From positions 1-40,607 of the forward strand of contig JAHEBS010000004.1 in NCBI GenBank assembly GCA_024642145.1: a DNA stretch of 40,607 nt, given 5' to 3'. Shown piece after piece: positions 32,673-40,607 of this stretch. The DNA is from Marivivens sp. (lineage in GTDB: Bacteria; Pseudomonadota; Alphaproteobacteria; Rhodobacterales; Rhodobacteraceae). The position numbers and the translations under genes are program-made. The stretch's first letter is position 1. Each line of letters begins with the position of its first letter. The notes under the pieces were generated by a model that saw only the letters and a list, made by a program, of their open reading frames with translations, was not told where the DNA came from and ran no database searches.

Positions 32673-33557
32673 CTAGGTCACGCTGGCGGCTTCGAGCCGC
32701 GCAACCTCGGCGCGGATGCCGGACATCAGCGCACTGGCCACGCGGTTGACACGATCAGACCGACGGTCGGCGGCATGGCGGATCAGGTAAAAGCTGCGCG
32801 TCAGCCGAAACGCCGCCGTCAGGACGGGCACCAGCTCTGGCGCAAAGGGCATGGCAAAGGCATGGACAAAGCCAAAGCCCGCCCCCGCGCGCAGCATCTG
32901 CATCTGCACCGCGACCGAGTTCGACGCCATCTGCACGCCCGTGGCCGCCAGCGGCCCCAGATAGTCCAGTTCCTTGTCGAAAATCATGTCGGGGATATAG
33001 CCCACCACCGGTCGCCCCATCAGGTCCTGCGGTGACCCGACCGGCGGCGCATCGCGGCGGGTCGCCAGATAGAGGTGATAATCCGTGATCTTTTGCACCG
33101 TCAGGCGTCCGGCCTCGGGCGGGCTGACGGTGATCGCCAGATCGGCCTCGCGTTTGGACAGGTTTACCACGCGCGGAAGCGCCAGAATCTGGATTTCCAG
33201 ATCGGGGTTTTCAGCACGGATCGCGGCGCAGACCTGTGGCAACAGGAAATTGGCGCAGCCATCGGGCGCACCAATGCGGATCTGACCAGTCAAACCACCC
33301 TGCCCGGCTGCGCCTTCGTCACGCGCGGCCAAAAGCGCCTCCTCCGCTGCGGCGGCATGGGCGCGCATCCGGTTGCCCAGATCGGTCAGGGCATAGCCCT
33401 GCGGCGATTTGACGAAAAGCGCCGCCCCTAGCACGTCTTCCAACCGCGCGATACGGCGCCCGACGGTCGCAGCATCCATTTTCAACATCGGCGCTGCGGC
33501 CGACAGGCTTTCGCCCCGCGCCACGGCGAGGAACACACGCAGATCGTCCCAATTCAT
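32673..33557 (-). CDS. LysR family transcriptional regulator, divergent from mmsA
   Basis: MNWDDLRVFLAVARGESLSAAAPMLKMDAATVGRRIARLEDVLGAALFVKSPQGYALTDLG...; an upstream ATG at 33569 is an alternative start. Confidence 0.9.
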   Translation of the reverse strand: MNWDDLRVFLAVARGESLSAAAPMLKMDAATVGRRIARLEDVLGAALFVKSPQGYALTDLGNRMRAHAAAAEEALLAARDEGAAGQGGLTGQIRIGAPDGCANFLLPQVCAAIRAENPDLEIQILALPRVVNLSKREADLAITVSPPEAGRLTVQKITDYHLYLATRRDAPPVGSPQDLMGRPVVGYIPDMIFDKELDYLGPLAATGVQMASNSVAVQMQMLRAGAGFGFVHAFAMPFAPELVPVLTAAFRLTRSFYLIRHAADRRSDRVNRVASALMSGIRAEVARLEAASVT

Positions 33558-33562
33558 CTTGT

Positions 33563-33620
33563 CTTGCATTTTTGCAAATCCACTTTGATGAACTCTGTCT
33601 TTTAGGCTGAAAAATGCAAG
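33563..33620. promoter_or_regulatory. Divergent LysR/mmsA control region with inverted repeats
   Basis: TTGCA-TTTT-TGCAA (33564-33577), and CTTGCATTTTT (33563-33573) repeated inverted as AAAAATGCAAG (33610-33620). Confidence 0.55.
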
Positions 33621-33656
33621 GCTATTCTACCGCCAACCGATCACTGGGAGATCACC

Positions 33657-35156
33657 ATGTACGAAATTCACCACCATATCGACGGCCAGACCGTCAAAGG
33701 CACCTCGGGCCGGACAAGCGACATCTACAACCCCGCCACGGGCGAAGTGCAGGGCAAGGTTGCCCTCGCGTCCAAGGCCGAGGTTGACGCCTTCGTCGCA
33801 CGCGCTGCCGCCGCGCAGATCGGCTGGGCCGCCACCAACCCGCAACGCCGCGCCCGCGTGATGATGAAGTTCGGCGACCTGATCAACCGCGACATGGACA
33901 AGCTGGCCGAGGTTCTCAGCCGCGAACACGGCAAGACCATTCCCGACGCGCGTGGCGACATCCAGCGCGGGCTCGAGGTCGTCGAGGTCTGCATGGGCGC
34001 GCCCAGCATGATGAAGGGCGAATACATGGACAGCGCCGGTCCGGGCATCGATCTTTATTCGATGCGCCAGTCGCTTGGCGTTGTTGCCGGCATCACGCCC
34101 TTCAACTTTCCCGCCATGATCCCGCTGTGGAAAATGGCCCCCGCCATCGTCACCGGCAACGCGATGATCCTCAAGCCGTCCGAGCGCGCACCCACCACCG
34201 CGATGATGCTGGCCGCCCTGTTCGAAGAGGCCGGTCTGCCCCCGGGTGTCTTGCAGGTCGTCAACGGCGACAAAGAGGCGGTTGACGCCATCCTCGACAA
34301 TGAAACCGTTCAGGCCGTGGGTTTTGTCGGCTCGACCCCGATTGCCCAATATATCTACGGTCGTGCAACGGCCAACGGCAAGCGCGTCCAGTGCTTTGGC
34401 GGCGCCAAGAACCACATGGTCATCATGCCCGACGCCGACCTCGACAAGGCCGCCGACGCGCTGGTTGGCGCAGGATTTGGCGCGGCGGGCGAACGCTGCA
34501 TGGCGATCTCGGTCGCCGTTCCGGTGGGCGAAGAAACCGCCGACCGCCTGATCGAGAAACTGGTGCCCCGCATCGAAAAGCTGAAGGTCGGCCCCTATAC
34601 CGGCGGTGCGGACGTGGACTATGGCCCGCTGATCACCGCGCAGGCGCAGGCCCGCGTCAAAGGTCTGATCACATCGGGCGTCGAACAGGGTGCCGATCTT
34701 GTTCTCGATGGTCGCGACTTTAGCCTGCAGGGCTATGAAAAGGGCTATTACGTCGGCCCGACGCTGTTTGACCGCGTCACGCCCGACATGGACATCTACA
34801 AGGAAGAGATCTTTGGTCCGGTCCTCTCGACCGTCCGCGCCAGCAACTATGACGAAGCGCTCAAGCTTGTCATGGATAACCCCTATGGCAACGGCACGTC
34901 GATCTTTACCGCCGACGGCGACACCGCGCGCGACTACGCAAGCCGCGTAAACGTGGGCATGGTCGGCGTGAACTTCCCCATCCCCGTGCCGCTCAGCTAC
35001 TTCAGCTTTGGCGGCTGGAAAAAGTCGGCCTTTGGCGATCTCAACCAATATGGCAACGACGCCTTCCGGTTCTACACCAAGACCAAGACCGTCACGGCGC
35101 GCTGGTTCTCGGGCATCAAGGAAGGTGCCGCGCTGAACTTCAAAGCGCTGGACTAA
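33657..35156 (+). CDS. mmsA: Methylmalonate-semialdehyde dehydrogenase (CoA-acylating)
   Basis: GVVAGITPFNFPAMIPLWKMAPAIVTGNAMILKPSERAP, FGAAGERCMAISVAVPVG, GMVGVNFPIPVPLSYFSFGGWKKSAFGD. Confidence 0.95.
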   Translation: MYEIHHHIDGQTVKGTSGRTSDIYNPATGEVQGKVALASKAEVDAFVARAAAAQIGWAATNPQRRARVMMKFGDLINRDMDKLAEVLSREHGKTIPDARGDIQRGLEVVEVCMGAPSMMKGEYMDSAGPGIDLYSMRQSLGVVAGITPFNFPAMIPLWKMAPAIVTGNAMILKPSERAPTTAMMLAALFEEAGLPPGVLQVVNGDKEAVDAILDNETVQAVGFVGSTPIAQYIYGRATANGKRVQCFGGAKNHMVIMPDADLDKAADALVGAGFGAAGERCMAISVAVPVGEETADRLIEKLVPRIEKLKVGPYTGGADVDYGPLITAQAQARVKGLITSGVEQGADLVLDGRDFSLQGYEKGYYVGPTLFDRVTPDMDIYKEEIFGPVLSTVRASNYDEALKLVMDNPYGNGTSIFTADGDTARDYASRVNVGMVGVNFPIPVPLSYFSFGGWKKSAFGDLNQYGNDAFRFYTKTKTVTARWFSGIKEGAALNFKALD

Positions 35157-35186
35157 GATCCAATTAGCGTTTGATCTGAGTGGGTT

Positions 35187-35219
35187 GGGCCGGTGGCAAT
35201 ATTGCCACCGGCCCTTTTT
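35187..35219 (+). terminator. Intrinsic terminator after mmsA
   Basis: GGGCCGGTGGCAAT/ATTGCCACCGGCCC perfect 28-nt inverted repeat followed by TTTTT. Confidence 0.9.
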
Positions 35220-35288
35220 CTATGCCCAAAGATTGCCAAAAGAGCCACGCGGGAACATACTCGGTTCGACAGGAAAAGGGGGCAAGCC

Positions 35289-35705
35289 ATGGCACAAGGT
35301 CAATTACGCAAAGGACTTTCGACTGCGGTCTTGCTGGCGACCGTCGGCCTGTTCATCTCGACCGCAATTCAGGTGGGCTTTGCCACCAATCTGGCCGTTC
35401 CAACCGTGCCGCCCGACATAACCATGACGTTGGATGCGGCGGACGGGCTCGCGGGTCTTGCGGCGCGCGATTGGGCCGCAGGGACCTGCCTGATCTTTGC
35501 CTGTCTAGGTCTTTTGGCGATATTTGACCGCATCGACCGCCGATTGACCCATCTGGCCATCGTCACGATCCTGATCCTGACGCTACTGCCCATACTTGGC
35601 ACGTTTGTTCGGGGTGTAATGCCGGCCGGTGCCGACTGGATCGTATTTCATCATCTGGTGGCCTCGGCCCTCCTGATGCTGACGCTGCCACCCGCAAAGC
35701 CCTAG
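35289..35705 (+). CDS. Hypothetical multi-TM membrane protein
   Basis: MAQGQLRKGLSTAVLLATVGLFISTAIQVGFATNLAVPTVPPDITMTLDAADGLAGLAARDWAAGTCLIFACLGLLAIFDRIDRRLTHLAIVTILILTLLPILGTFVRG...; about four hydrophobic segments. Confidence 0.7.
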   Translation: MAQGQLRKGLSTAVLLATVGLFISTAIQVGFATNLAVPTVPPDITMTLDAADGLAGLAARDWAAGTCLIFACLGLLAIFDRIDRRLTHLAIVTILILTLLPILGTFVRGVMPAGADWIVFHHLVASALLMLTLPPAKP

Positions 35706-35739
35706 CGAAAACCAGCCGGGACTTGCGCCGGCCCACAAT

Positions 35740-35755
35740 ATGAACATATGTTCAT
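35740..35755. promoter_or_regulatory. 16-nt perfect palindromic operator upstream of the acyl-CoA dehydrogenase operon
   Basis: ATGAACAT|ATGTTCAT; overlaps the likely -10 of a TTGCGC-N18-TATGTT promoter. Confidence 0.65.
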
Positions 35756-35781
35756 TTCATCGGCAAATGCGGGGGGAGTCC

Positions 35782-36921
35782 ATGGATTTTGGCTTGACCG
35801 AGGAACAAGAGGCCATTTTCGACATGGCCCAAGCCTTTGGGCAGGAGCATATCGCGCCCCACGCCCGCAAGTGGGAGGCCGAAGGCAGCATCCCCAAGGA
35901 CCTCTGGCCCCGTATCGCCGAACTTGGCTTTGGCGGGCTTTATGTGCGCGAAGAACACGGCGGTTCCGGTCTTAGCAGGCTGGATTCCACGCTGGTGTTC
36001 GAGGCGCTGTCGATGTCCTGTGCCTCGGTTGCCGCATTCCTGTCGATCCACAACATGTGCGCGCGCATGATTTCCGACTACGGGTCAGAGTCCTTGCGCG
36101 CCCGTTATCTGCCGGGCGCGCTCGGCATGGAAACCGTGTTTTCCTATTGCCTGACCGAGCCCGGATCGGGGTCTGACGCAGCGGCGTTGAAAACCCGCGC
36201 GATCAAGGACCAAGCAGGCTGGGCCTTGACCGGCACCAAGGCCTTTATTTCGGGAGGCGGCTATTCCGACGCCTATATCGTCATGGCGCGTTCCGGCGGT
36301 GACGGGCCCAAGGGCATTTCCGCATTCGTGCTGGAAGACGGGGCCCAAGGGCTGAGCTTTGGCGGGCTGGAAGACAAGATGGGCTGGCGGTCGCAGCCGA
36401 CGCGGCAAGTGCAGATGGACGCGGCCCGTGCGCCCGCAGACAACCTGTTGGGCGAAGAGGGCAAGGGGTTCAGCTATGCCATGGCGGGCCTTGATGGCGG
36501 ACGGCTGAATATCGCTGCCTGTTCGATCGGAGCGGCGCAGAACGCCATGAACCTGACCCGCAGCTATATGGCCGAACGACAGGCATTTGGCCGCACGATC
36601 GACCAGTTTCAGGCGCTGCAATTCCGGCTGGCCGATATGGAGATCGACCTGCAGGCAGCGCGCACATTGCTGCGGCAGGCGGCATGGAAGCTGGACAACC
36701 GCACGCCGGATGCCACCAAATTCTGCGCCATGGCCAAGAAACTGGCCACCGAGACCGGCAGTCGCGTGGCTGATGGCTGTTTGCAGCTTTTTGGCGGCTA
36801 TGGCTATCTGGCCGACTATGGCATCGAAAAGATCGTGCGCGACCTGCGTGTGCATCAGATCCTTGAAGGCACCAATGAAATCATGCGCATGATCGTTGCA
36901 CGCGATCTGGTAGGACGATGA
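35782..36921 (+). CDS. Acyl-CoA dehydrogenase (probable isobutyryl-CoA dehydrogenase)
   Basis: MDFGLTEEQEAIFDMAQAFGQEHIAPHARKWEAEGSIPKDLW..., YCLTEPGSGSDAAALKTRA, LQLFGGYGYLADYGIEKIVRDLRVHQILEGTNEIMRMIVAR; valine-pathway context. Confidence 0.92.
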   Translation: MDFGLTEEQEAIFDMAQAFGQEHIAPHARKWEAEGSIPKDLWPRIAELGFGGLYVREEHGGSGLSRLDSTLVFEALSMSCASVAAFLSIHNMCARMISDYGSESLRARYLPGALGMETVFSYCLTEPGSGSDAAALKTRAIKDQAGWALTGTKAFISGGGYSDAYIVMARSGGDGPKGISAFVLEDGAQGLSFGGLEDKMGWRSQPTRQVQMDAARAPADNLLGEEGKGFSYAMAGLDGGRLNIAACSIGAAQNAMNLTRSYMAERQAFGRTIDQFQALQFRLADMEIDLQAARTLLRQAAWKLDNRTPDATKFCAMAKKLATETGSRVADGCLQLFGGYGYLADYGIEKIVRDLRVHQILEGTNEIMRMIVARDLVGR

Positions 36922-37967
36922 ACCAAGATATCCTGATCCGAAAAGACGGCCGCGCGGGCCGCATCACGCTGAACCGCCCGCAGGCGCTGAACGCGCTGAC
37001 CTACGAGATGTGTCTGGCCATCGAGGCCGCCCTTATCCAGTGGCAGGACGACACTGAGGTGGCGCTCTTGATCATCGACGCATCGGGGGACCGCGCGTTT
37101 TGTTCAGGCGGTGACATTGCCGATATGTATGCCTCCGGCACCGCAGGCGATTGGGACTATGGTCGCCGGTTCTGGCGCGACGAATACCGCATGAATGCGC
37201 GGCTGTTCGAGTTTCCCAAACCGGTTGTCAGTTTTTTGCAAGGGTTCACCATGGGCGGCGGCGTCGGTGTCGGGTGCCACGGTAGCCACCGGATCGTCGA
37301 TTCCAGCGCCCAGATCGCCATGCCGGAATGCGGAATCGGTCTTTTGCCGGATGTGGGCGGTAGCCTGATCCTCGCCCGCGCACCGGGCCGTTTGGGCGAA
37401 TACCTCGGCGTTACAGGTCGGCGCATGGGGCCAGCCGACGCGATCCTTGCGGGCTTTGCCGATTACTATATCGACCGCGCGGACTGGGAACAGCTCAAGA
37501 CCCGCCTTGCCGCCACAGGTGATTACACGCTTGTCGATGCCGCCGCCTCGATCCCGCCTGCGGGGCAGCTTGCAGCCCTGACCCCGCTGATCGATGCCTA
37601 TTTCGGCGGCGAGACTTGGGCGGATGTGTTGAACGCGCTGACCCACCCGCGCGGGCCGCAGGATGCGGATTTTTGCGCCGAAACGCTCAAACTCATCGGG
37701 CGCAATTCGCCGCTGGCCATGGCATGTCATATCGAGGTGGCGCACCGCGTGCGCGCCAATGACACAATCCGCGGCGCGCTGCGGCAGGAATACAGGTTTA
37801 CCCACCGCGCCATGGAACATTCGGATTTTCTCGAAGGCATTCGCGCCGCCATTATCGACAAGGACCGCAAGCCCCGTTGGCGGCATGCCGCGATAGACGC
37901 CGTGACCGGTGGCGATGTGCTAAAGATGACCATGCCCCTCGGGGCCGACGAATTGACATTGGATTAA
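36918..37967 (+). CDS. 3-hydroxyisobutyryl-CoA hydrolase / enoyl-CoA hydratase-isomerase family
   Basis: MNQDILIRKDGRAGRITLNRPQALNALTYEMCLAIEAAL..., GDRAFCSGGDI, GFTMGGGVGVGCHGSHRIV, MPECGIGLLPDVGGSLILAR; ATGA overlap with the previous gene. Confidence 0.92.
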   Translation: MNQDILIRKDGRAGRITLNRPQALNALTYEMCLAIEAALIQWQDDTEVALLIIDASGDRAFCSGGDIADMYASGTAGDWDYGRRFWRDEYRMNARLFEFPKPVVSFLQGFTMGGGVGVGCHGSHRIVDSSAQIAMPECGIGLLPDVGGSLILARAPGRLGEYLGVTGRRMGPADAILAGFADYYIDRADWEQLKTRLAATGDYTLVDAAASIPPAGQLAALTPLIDAYFGGETWADVLNALTHPRGPQDADFCAETLKLIGRNSPLAMACHIEVAHRVRANDTIRGALRQEYRFTHRAMEHSDFLEGIRAAIIDKDRKPRWRHAAIDAVTGGDVLKMTMPLGADELTLD

Positions 37968-37978
37968 GGAGCGACCAG

Positions 37979-38851
37979 ATGCGTATCGCCTTTATCGGAC
38001 TTGGCAATATGGGCGGCCCGATGGCCGCGAACCTTGTGAAGGCGGGGCATGATGTGGTGGGGTGCGACCCTGCCGCGCGCCCCGATTTCCTGCCCATGTC
38101 CGCCACCAATGCCGAGGCCGTTCGCGGCGCCGAAGTGGTCATCACCATGCTGCCCAACGGGGCGATCCTGCGGGCCGTGGCGGCCGAGATTCACTCCGTG
38201 ATGGACGCAGGCGCGGTGCATTGCGACTGTTCCACCGTCGATGTCGAAAGCGCCCGCGCCGTAGCCGAGGCAGCGACAGCGGCGGGCCTCTTGGCCCTTG
38301 ATGCACCGGTATCGGGCGGCGTGGGCGGCGCGGCAGCCGGCACCCTGACCTTCATGGTGGGCGGCAGCGACGCGGCCTTTGCCAAAGTGGCCCCGCTCTT
38401 TGATATCATGGGACAAAAGGCCGTGCATTGTGGCGGCGCGGGGGCGGGTCAGGCGGCCAAGATCTGTAACAACATGATCCTTGGCGTGACCATGATCGCC
38501 ACCTGCGAGGCCTTTGCGCTGGCAGACAAGCTGGGACTGGACCGCCAGAAGATGTTCGATGTGGTGTCCACATCGTCGGGCTATAGCTGGACCATGAACG
38601 CCTATTGCCCCGCCCCTGGCGTTGGCCCCAAATCACCCGCCGACAATGGTTATAAACCGGGCTTTGCATCGGAATTGATGCTTAAAGACCTGAACCTCAG
38701 CCAGATGGCAGCCGCAGGCGCCGACGCCGACACCCCCATGGGCCAACTGGCGGCAGAGCTTTACCGCCGATTTGTCGAGGATGAAGACGGGCGCGGGCGC
38801 GATTTCTCGGCCATGCTGCCGCGGTTCGAGGAACGCCACCGCGACAAATGA
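37979..38851 (+). CDS. mmsB: 3-hydroxyisobutyrate dehydrogenase
   Basis: MRIAFIGLGNMGGPMAANLVKAGHDVVGCD..., LDAPVSGGVGGAAAGTLTFMVGG, GAGQAAKICNNMILGVTMI. Confidence 0.95.
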   Translation: MRIAFIGLGNMGGPMAANLVKAGHDVVGCDPAARPDFLPMSATNAEAVRGAEVVITMLPNGAILRAVAAEIHSVMDAGAVHCDCSTVDVESARAVAEAATAAGLLALDAPVSGGVGGAAAGTLTFMVGGSDAAFAKVAPLFDIMGQKAVHCGGAGAGQAAKICNNMILGVTMIATCEAFALADKLGLDRQKMFDVVSTSSGYSWTMNAYCPAPGVGPKSPADNGYKPGFASELMLKDLNLSQMAAAGADADTPMGQLAAELYRRFVEDEDGRGRDFSAMLPRFEERHRDK

Positions 38852-38861
38852 CCGCGCGGGA

Positions 38862-38875
38862 TTGATTTACATCAA
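38862..38875. promoter_or_regulatory. FNR/FnrL-type box upstream of the DUF2892 gene
   Basis: TTGAT-TTAC-ATCAA; exact match to the FNR consensus TTGAT-N4-ATCAA, centred about 70 nt upstream of the ATG. Confidence 0.8.
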
Positions 38876-38938
38876 AGAAGTCTAATGTTTCTTGGACTAG
38901 GGTCCGATACAGGTCGAACCCCACATCAGGAGCATACC

Positions 38939-39133
38939 ATGACCCGAAATATCAGCAGCATAGATCGTATCATCCGCGTCATTCTGGGCCTTGCCCTGAC
39001 CATCGGATTCTTCCTGCAGCCCGAGGCGGCCTATCGCTGGCTTTATCTGGCAGGTCCGGTCTTGCTGGTCACGGCTGGCCTGAATTTTTGCCCGATCTAC
39101 CGGATTTTGGGCCTTTCGACCTTCCGCAAATAG
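38939..39133 (+). CDS. DUF2892 (YgaP-TM-like) small inner membrane protein
   Basis: MTRNISSIDRIIRVILGLALTIGFFLQPEAAYRWLYLAGPVLLVTAGLNFCPIYRILGLSTFRK; preceded by AGGAG. Confidence 0.9.
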   Translation: MTRNISSIDRIIRVILGLALTIGFFLQPEAAYRWLYLAGPVLLVTAGLNFCPIYRILGLSTFRK

Positions 39134-39140
39134 GCCTGTC

Positions 39141-39164
39141 GGGCGGCCTACTCGGCCGCCCTTC
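39141..39164. terminator. Terminator hairpin between the DUF2892 gene and uvrA
   Basis: GGGCGGCC-TACTC-GGCCGCCC-TTCT; uvrA stop (cta, 39148-39150) overlaps the loop. Confidence 0.7.
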
Positions 39165-40607
39165 TCCGCCGCGCCAACAGCGGCTTGAGGTAGCGGCCCG
39201 TATGGCTGGCCTCGACCCCGGCCACCTGTTCGGGGGTTCCCACGGCCACCACCGTGCCGCCGCCATCGCCCCCCTCGGGTCCGATGTCGATGACCCAGTC
39301 GGCGGTTTTCACCACGTCGAGGTTATGTTCGATCACCACCACCGAGTTGCCTTGGTCGACCAGTTCGTGCAGCACTTCCAACAACTTACGGACATCTTCA
39401 AAATGTAATCCGGTCGTCGGTTCGTCGAGGATATAGAGCGTGCGGCCCGTCGAACGCTTGGACAGTTCCTTTGACAACTTGACCCGCTGCGCCTCGCCCC
39501 CCGAGAGCGTTGTCGCCTGCTGGCCGACCTTGATGTAGCCCAGACCAACCTGCGCAAGCGCATCCATCTTTTCACGGATCGTGGGCACGGCGCGGAAAAA
39601 CTCTTGCGCGTCCTCGACCGTCATATCCAGCACATCGGCAATCGACTTGCCCTTGAACCGGATTTCTAGGGTTTCACGGTTGTAACGGTGGCCCTTGCAG
39701 GTCTCGCATTGCACATAGACGTCGGGCAGAAAATGCATCTCGATCTTGATGACACCGTCACCCTGACAGGCCTCGCAACGCCCGCCTTTGACGTTAAAGC
39801 TGAAGCGGCCGGATTTATATCCGCGCGCCTGCGATTCCGGCAGGCCTGCGAACCAGTCACGGATCGGGGTAAAGGCCCCTGTATAGGTTGCGGGGTTTGA
39901 CCTTGGCGTGCGGCCAATCGGCCGTTGGTCGATGTCGATCACCTTGTCGAGATGTTCGAACCCTTTGATCGTCTCGGAGGGGGCCGGCGTTTCCCGCGCG
40001 CCGTTGAGCCGCATCGCCGCGTTCTTGTAGAGCGTCTCGATGGTCAGGGTCGATTTGCCGCCCCCCGACACGCCCGTGACACAGACAAACTGCCCCAACG
40101 GGAAATCAACAGTCACGTCGCGCAGGTTGTTACCCGTGGCGCGAACCACGGTCAGTTTCTTGCCGTTGCCCTTGCGCCGTTCTGCAGGCACGGGGACTTC
40201 ACGACGGCCCGACAGATAGTCGCCCGTGACCGACGCCGGGTTGGCCATGATTTCCGACGGGGTGCCCCGCGCGACGACCTGTCCGCCATGCACGCCCGCA
40301 CCGGGACCAATGTCGAAAACATAGTCCGCCTCGCGGATCGCCTCTTCGTCATGTTCGACAACGATGACCGTATTGCCTTGATCACGTAGGTTTTTCAGGG
40401 TGGTCAGCAGGCGGTCGTTATCACGCTGATGCAGCCCGATCGATGGTTCGTCCAACACATAGAGAACCCCCGTCAGGCCGGACCCGATCTGCGAGGCCAA
40501 ACGGATACGCTGGCTTTCGCCGCCCGACAGCGTGCCTGCGGCACGGCTGAGTGTCAGGTAATCGAGACCCACGTTATTGAGAAACCCGAGCCTTTCGCGG
40601 ATCTCTT
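39148..40607 (-). CDS. uvrA: Excinuclease ABC subunit A, C-terminal portion (5' end beyond window)
   Basis: [100 protein letters not shown]; frame stays open ([12 protein letters not shown]...) to the window edge. Confidence 0.97.
   Translation of the reverse strand, partial: EIRERLGFLNNVGLDYLTLSRAAGTLSGGESQRIRLASQIGSGLTGVLYVLDEPSIGLHQRDNDRLLTTLKNLRDQGNTVIVVEHDEEAIREADYVFDIGPGAGVHGGQVVARGTPSEIMANPASVTGDYLSGRREVPVPAERRKGNGKKLTVVRATGNNLRDVTVDFPLGQFVCVTGVSGGGKSTLTIETLYKNAAMRLNGARETPAPSETIKGFEHLDKVIDIDQRPIGRTPRSNPATYTGAFTPIRDWFAGLPESQARGYKSGRFSFNVKGGRCEACQGDGVIKIEMHFLPDVYVQCETCKGHRYNRETLEIRFKGKSIADVLDMTVEDAQEFFRAVPTIREKMDALAQVGLGYIKVGQQATTLSGGEAQRVKLSKELSKRSTGRTLYILDEPTTGLHFEDVRKLLEVLHELVDQGNSVVVIEHNLDVVKTADWVIDIGPEGGDGGGTVVAVGTPEQVAGVEASHTGRYLKPLLARRRRAAE

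Overview
High-GC, gene-dense chromosomal segment. The gene families and their order (trpGDC-moaC-moeA-lexA, convergent comEC, gltX, gltA, ccm genes, purL, bolA-grxD, tkt, gap-gap, mmsA operon, uvrA) indicate an alphaproteobacterium of the Rhodobacteraceae/roseobacter type. I support 47 protein-coding genes, two of them truncated at the window edges, plus one small-RNA candidate and several regulatory sites and terminators. I saw no CRISPR, IS element, tRNA or rRNA. Most of the window is housekeeping. The most notable items are: (1) a compact lysis cassette (GH108-type endolysin, 3TM GTA-type holin, XhlA-like protein) between ccmE and ccmF, with a hairpin that can hide the endolysin Shine-Dalgarno; it resembles the unlinked lysis genes of Rhodobacter gene transfer agents. 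(2) A probable trans-acting sRNA resembling the alpha-r8/MmgR type. (3) A 47-aa membrane micro-ORF, absent from the ORF track, between two GAPDH paralogs. (4) A cofactor-specificity split between those two GAPDHs, with CceR-like operators upstream of both. (5) Perfect LexA, FNR and MerR-type sites and a 16-nt palindromic operator in front of a valine-catabolism operon. (6) A recurring arrangement in which a minus-strand stop codon lies in the loop of a convergent terminator hairpin. All family calls come from reading the sequence; no database search was run.
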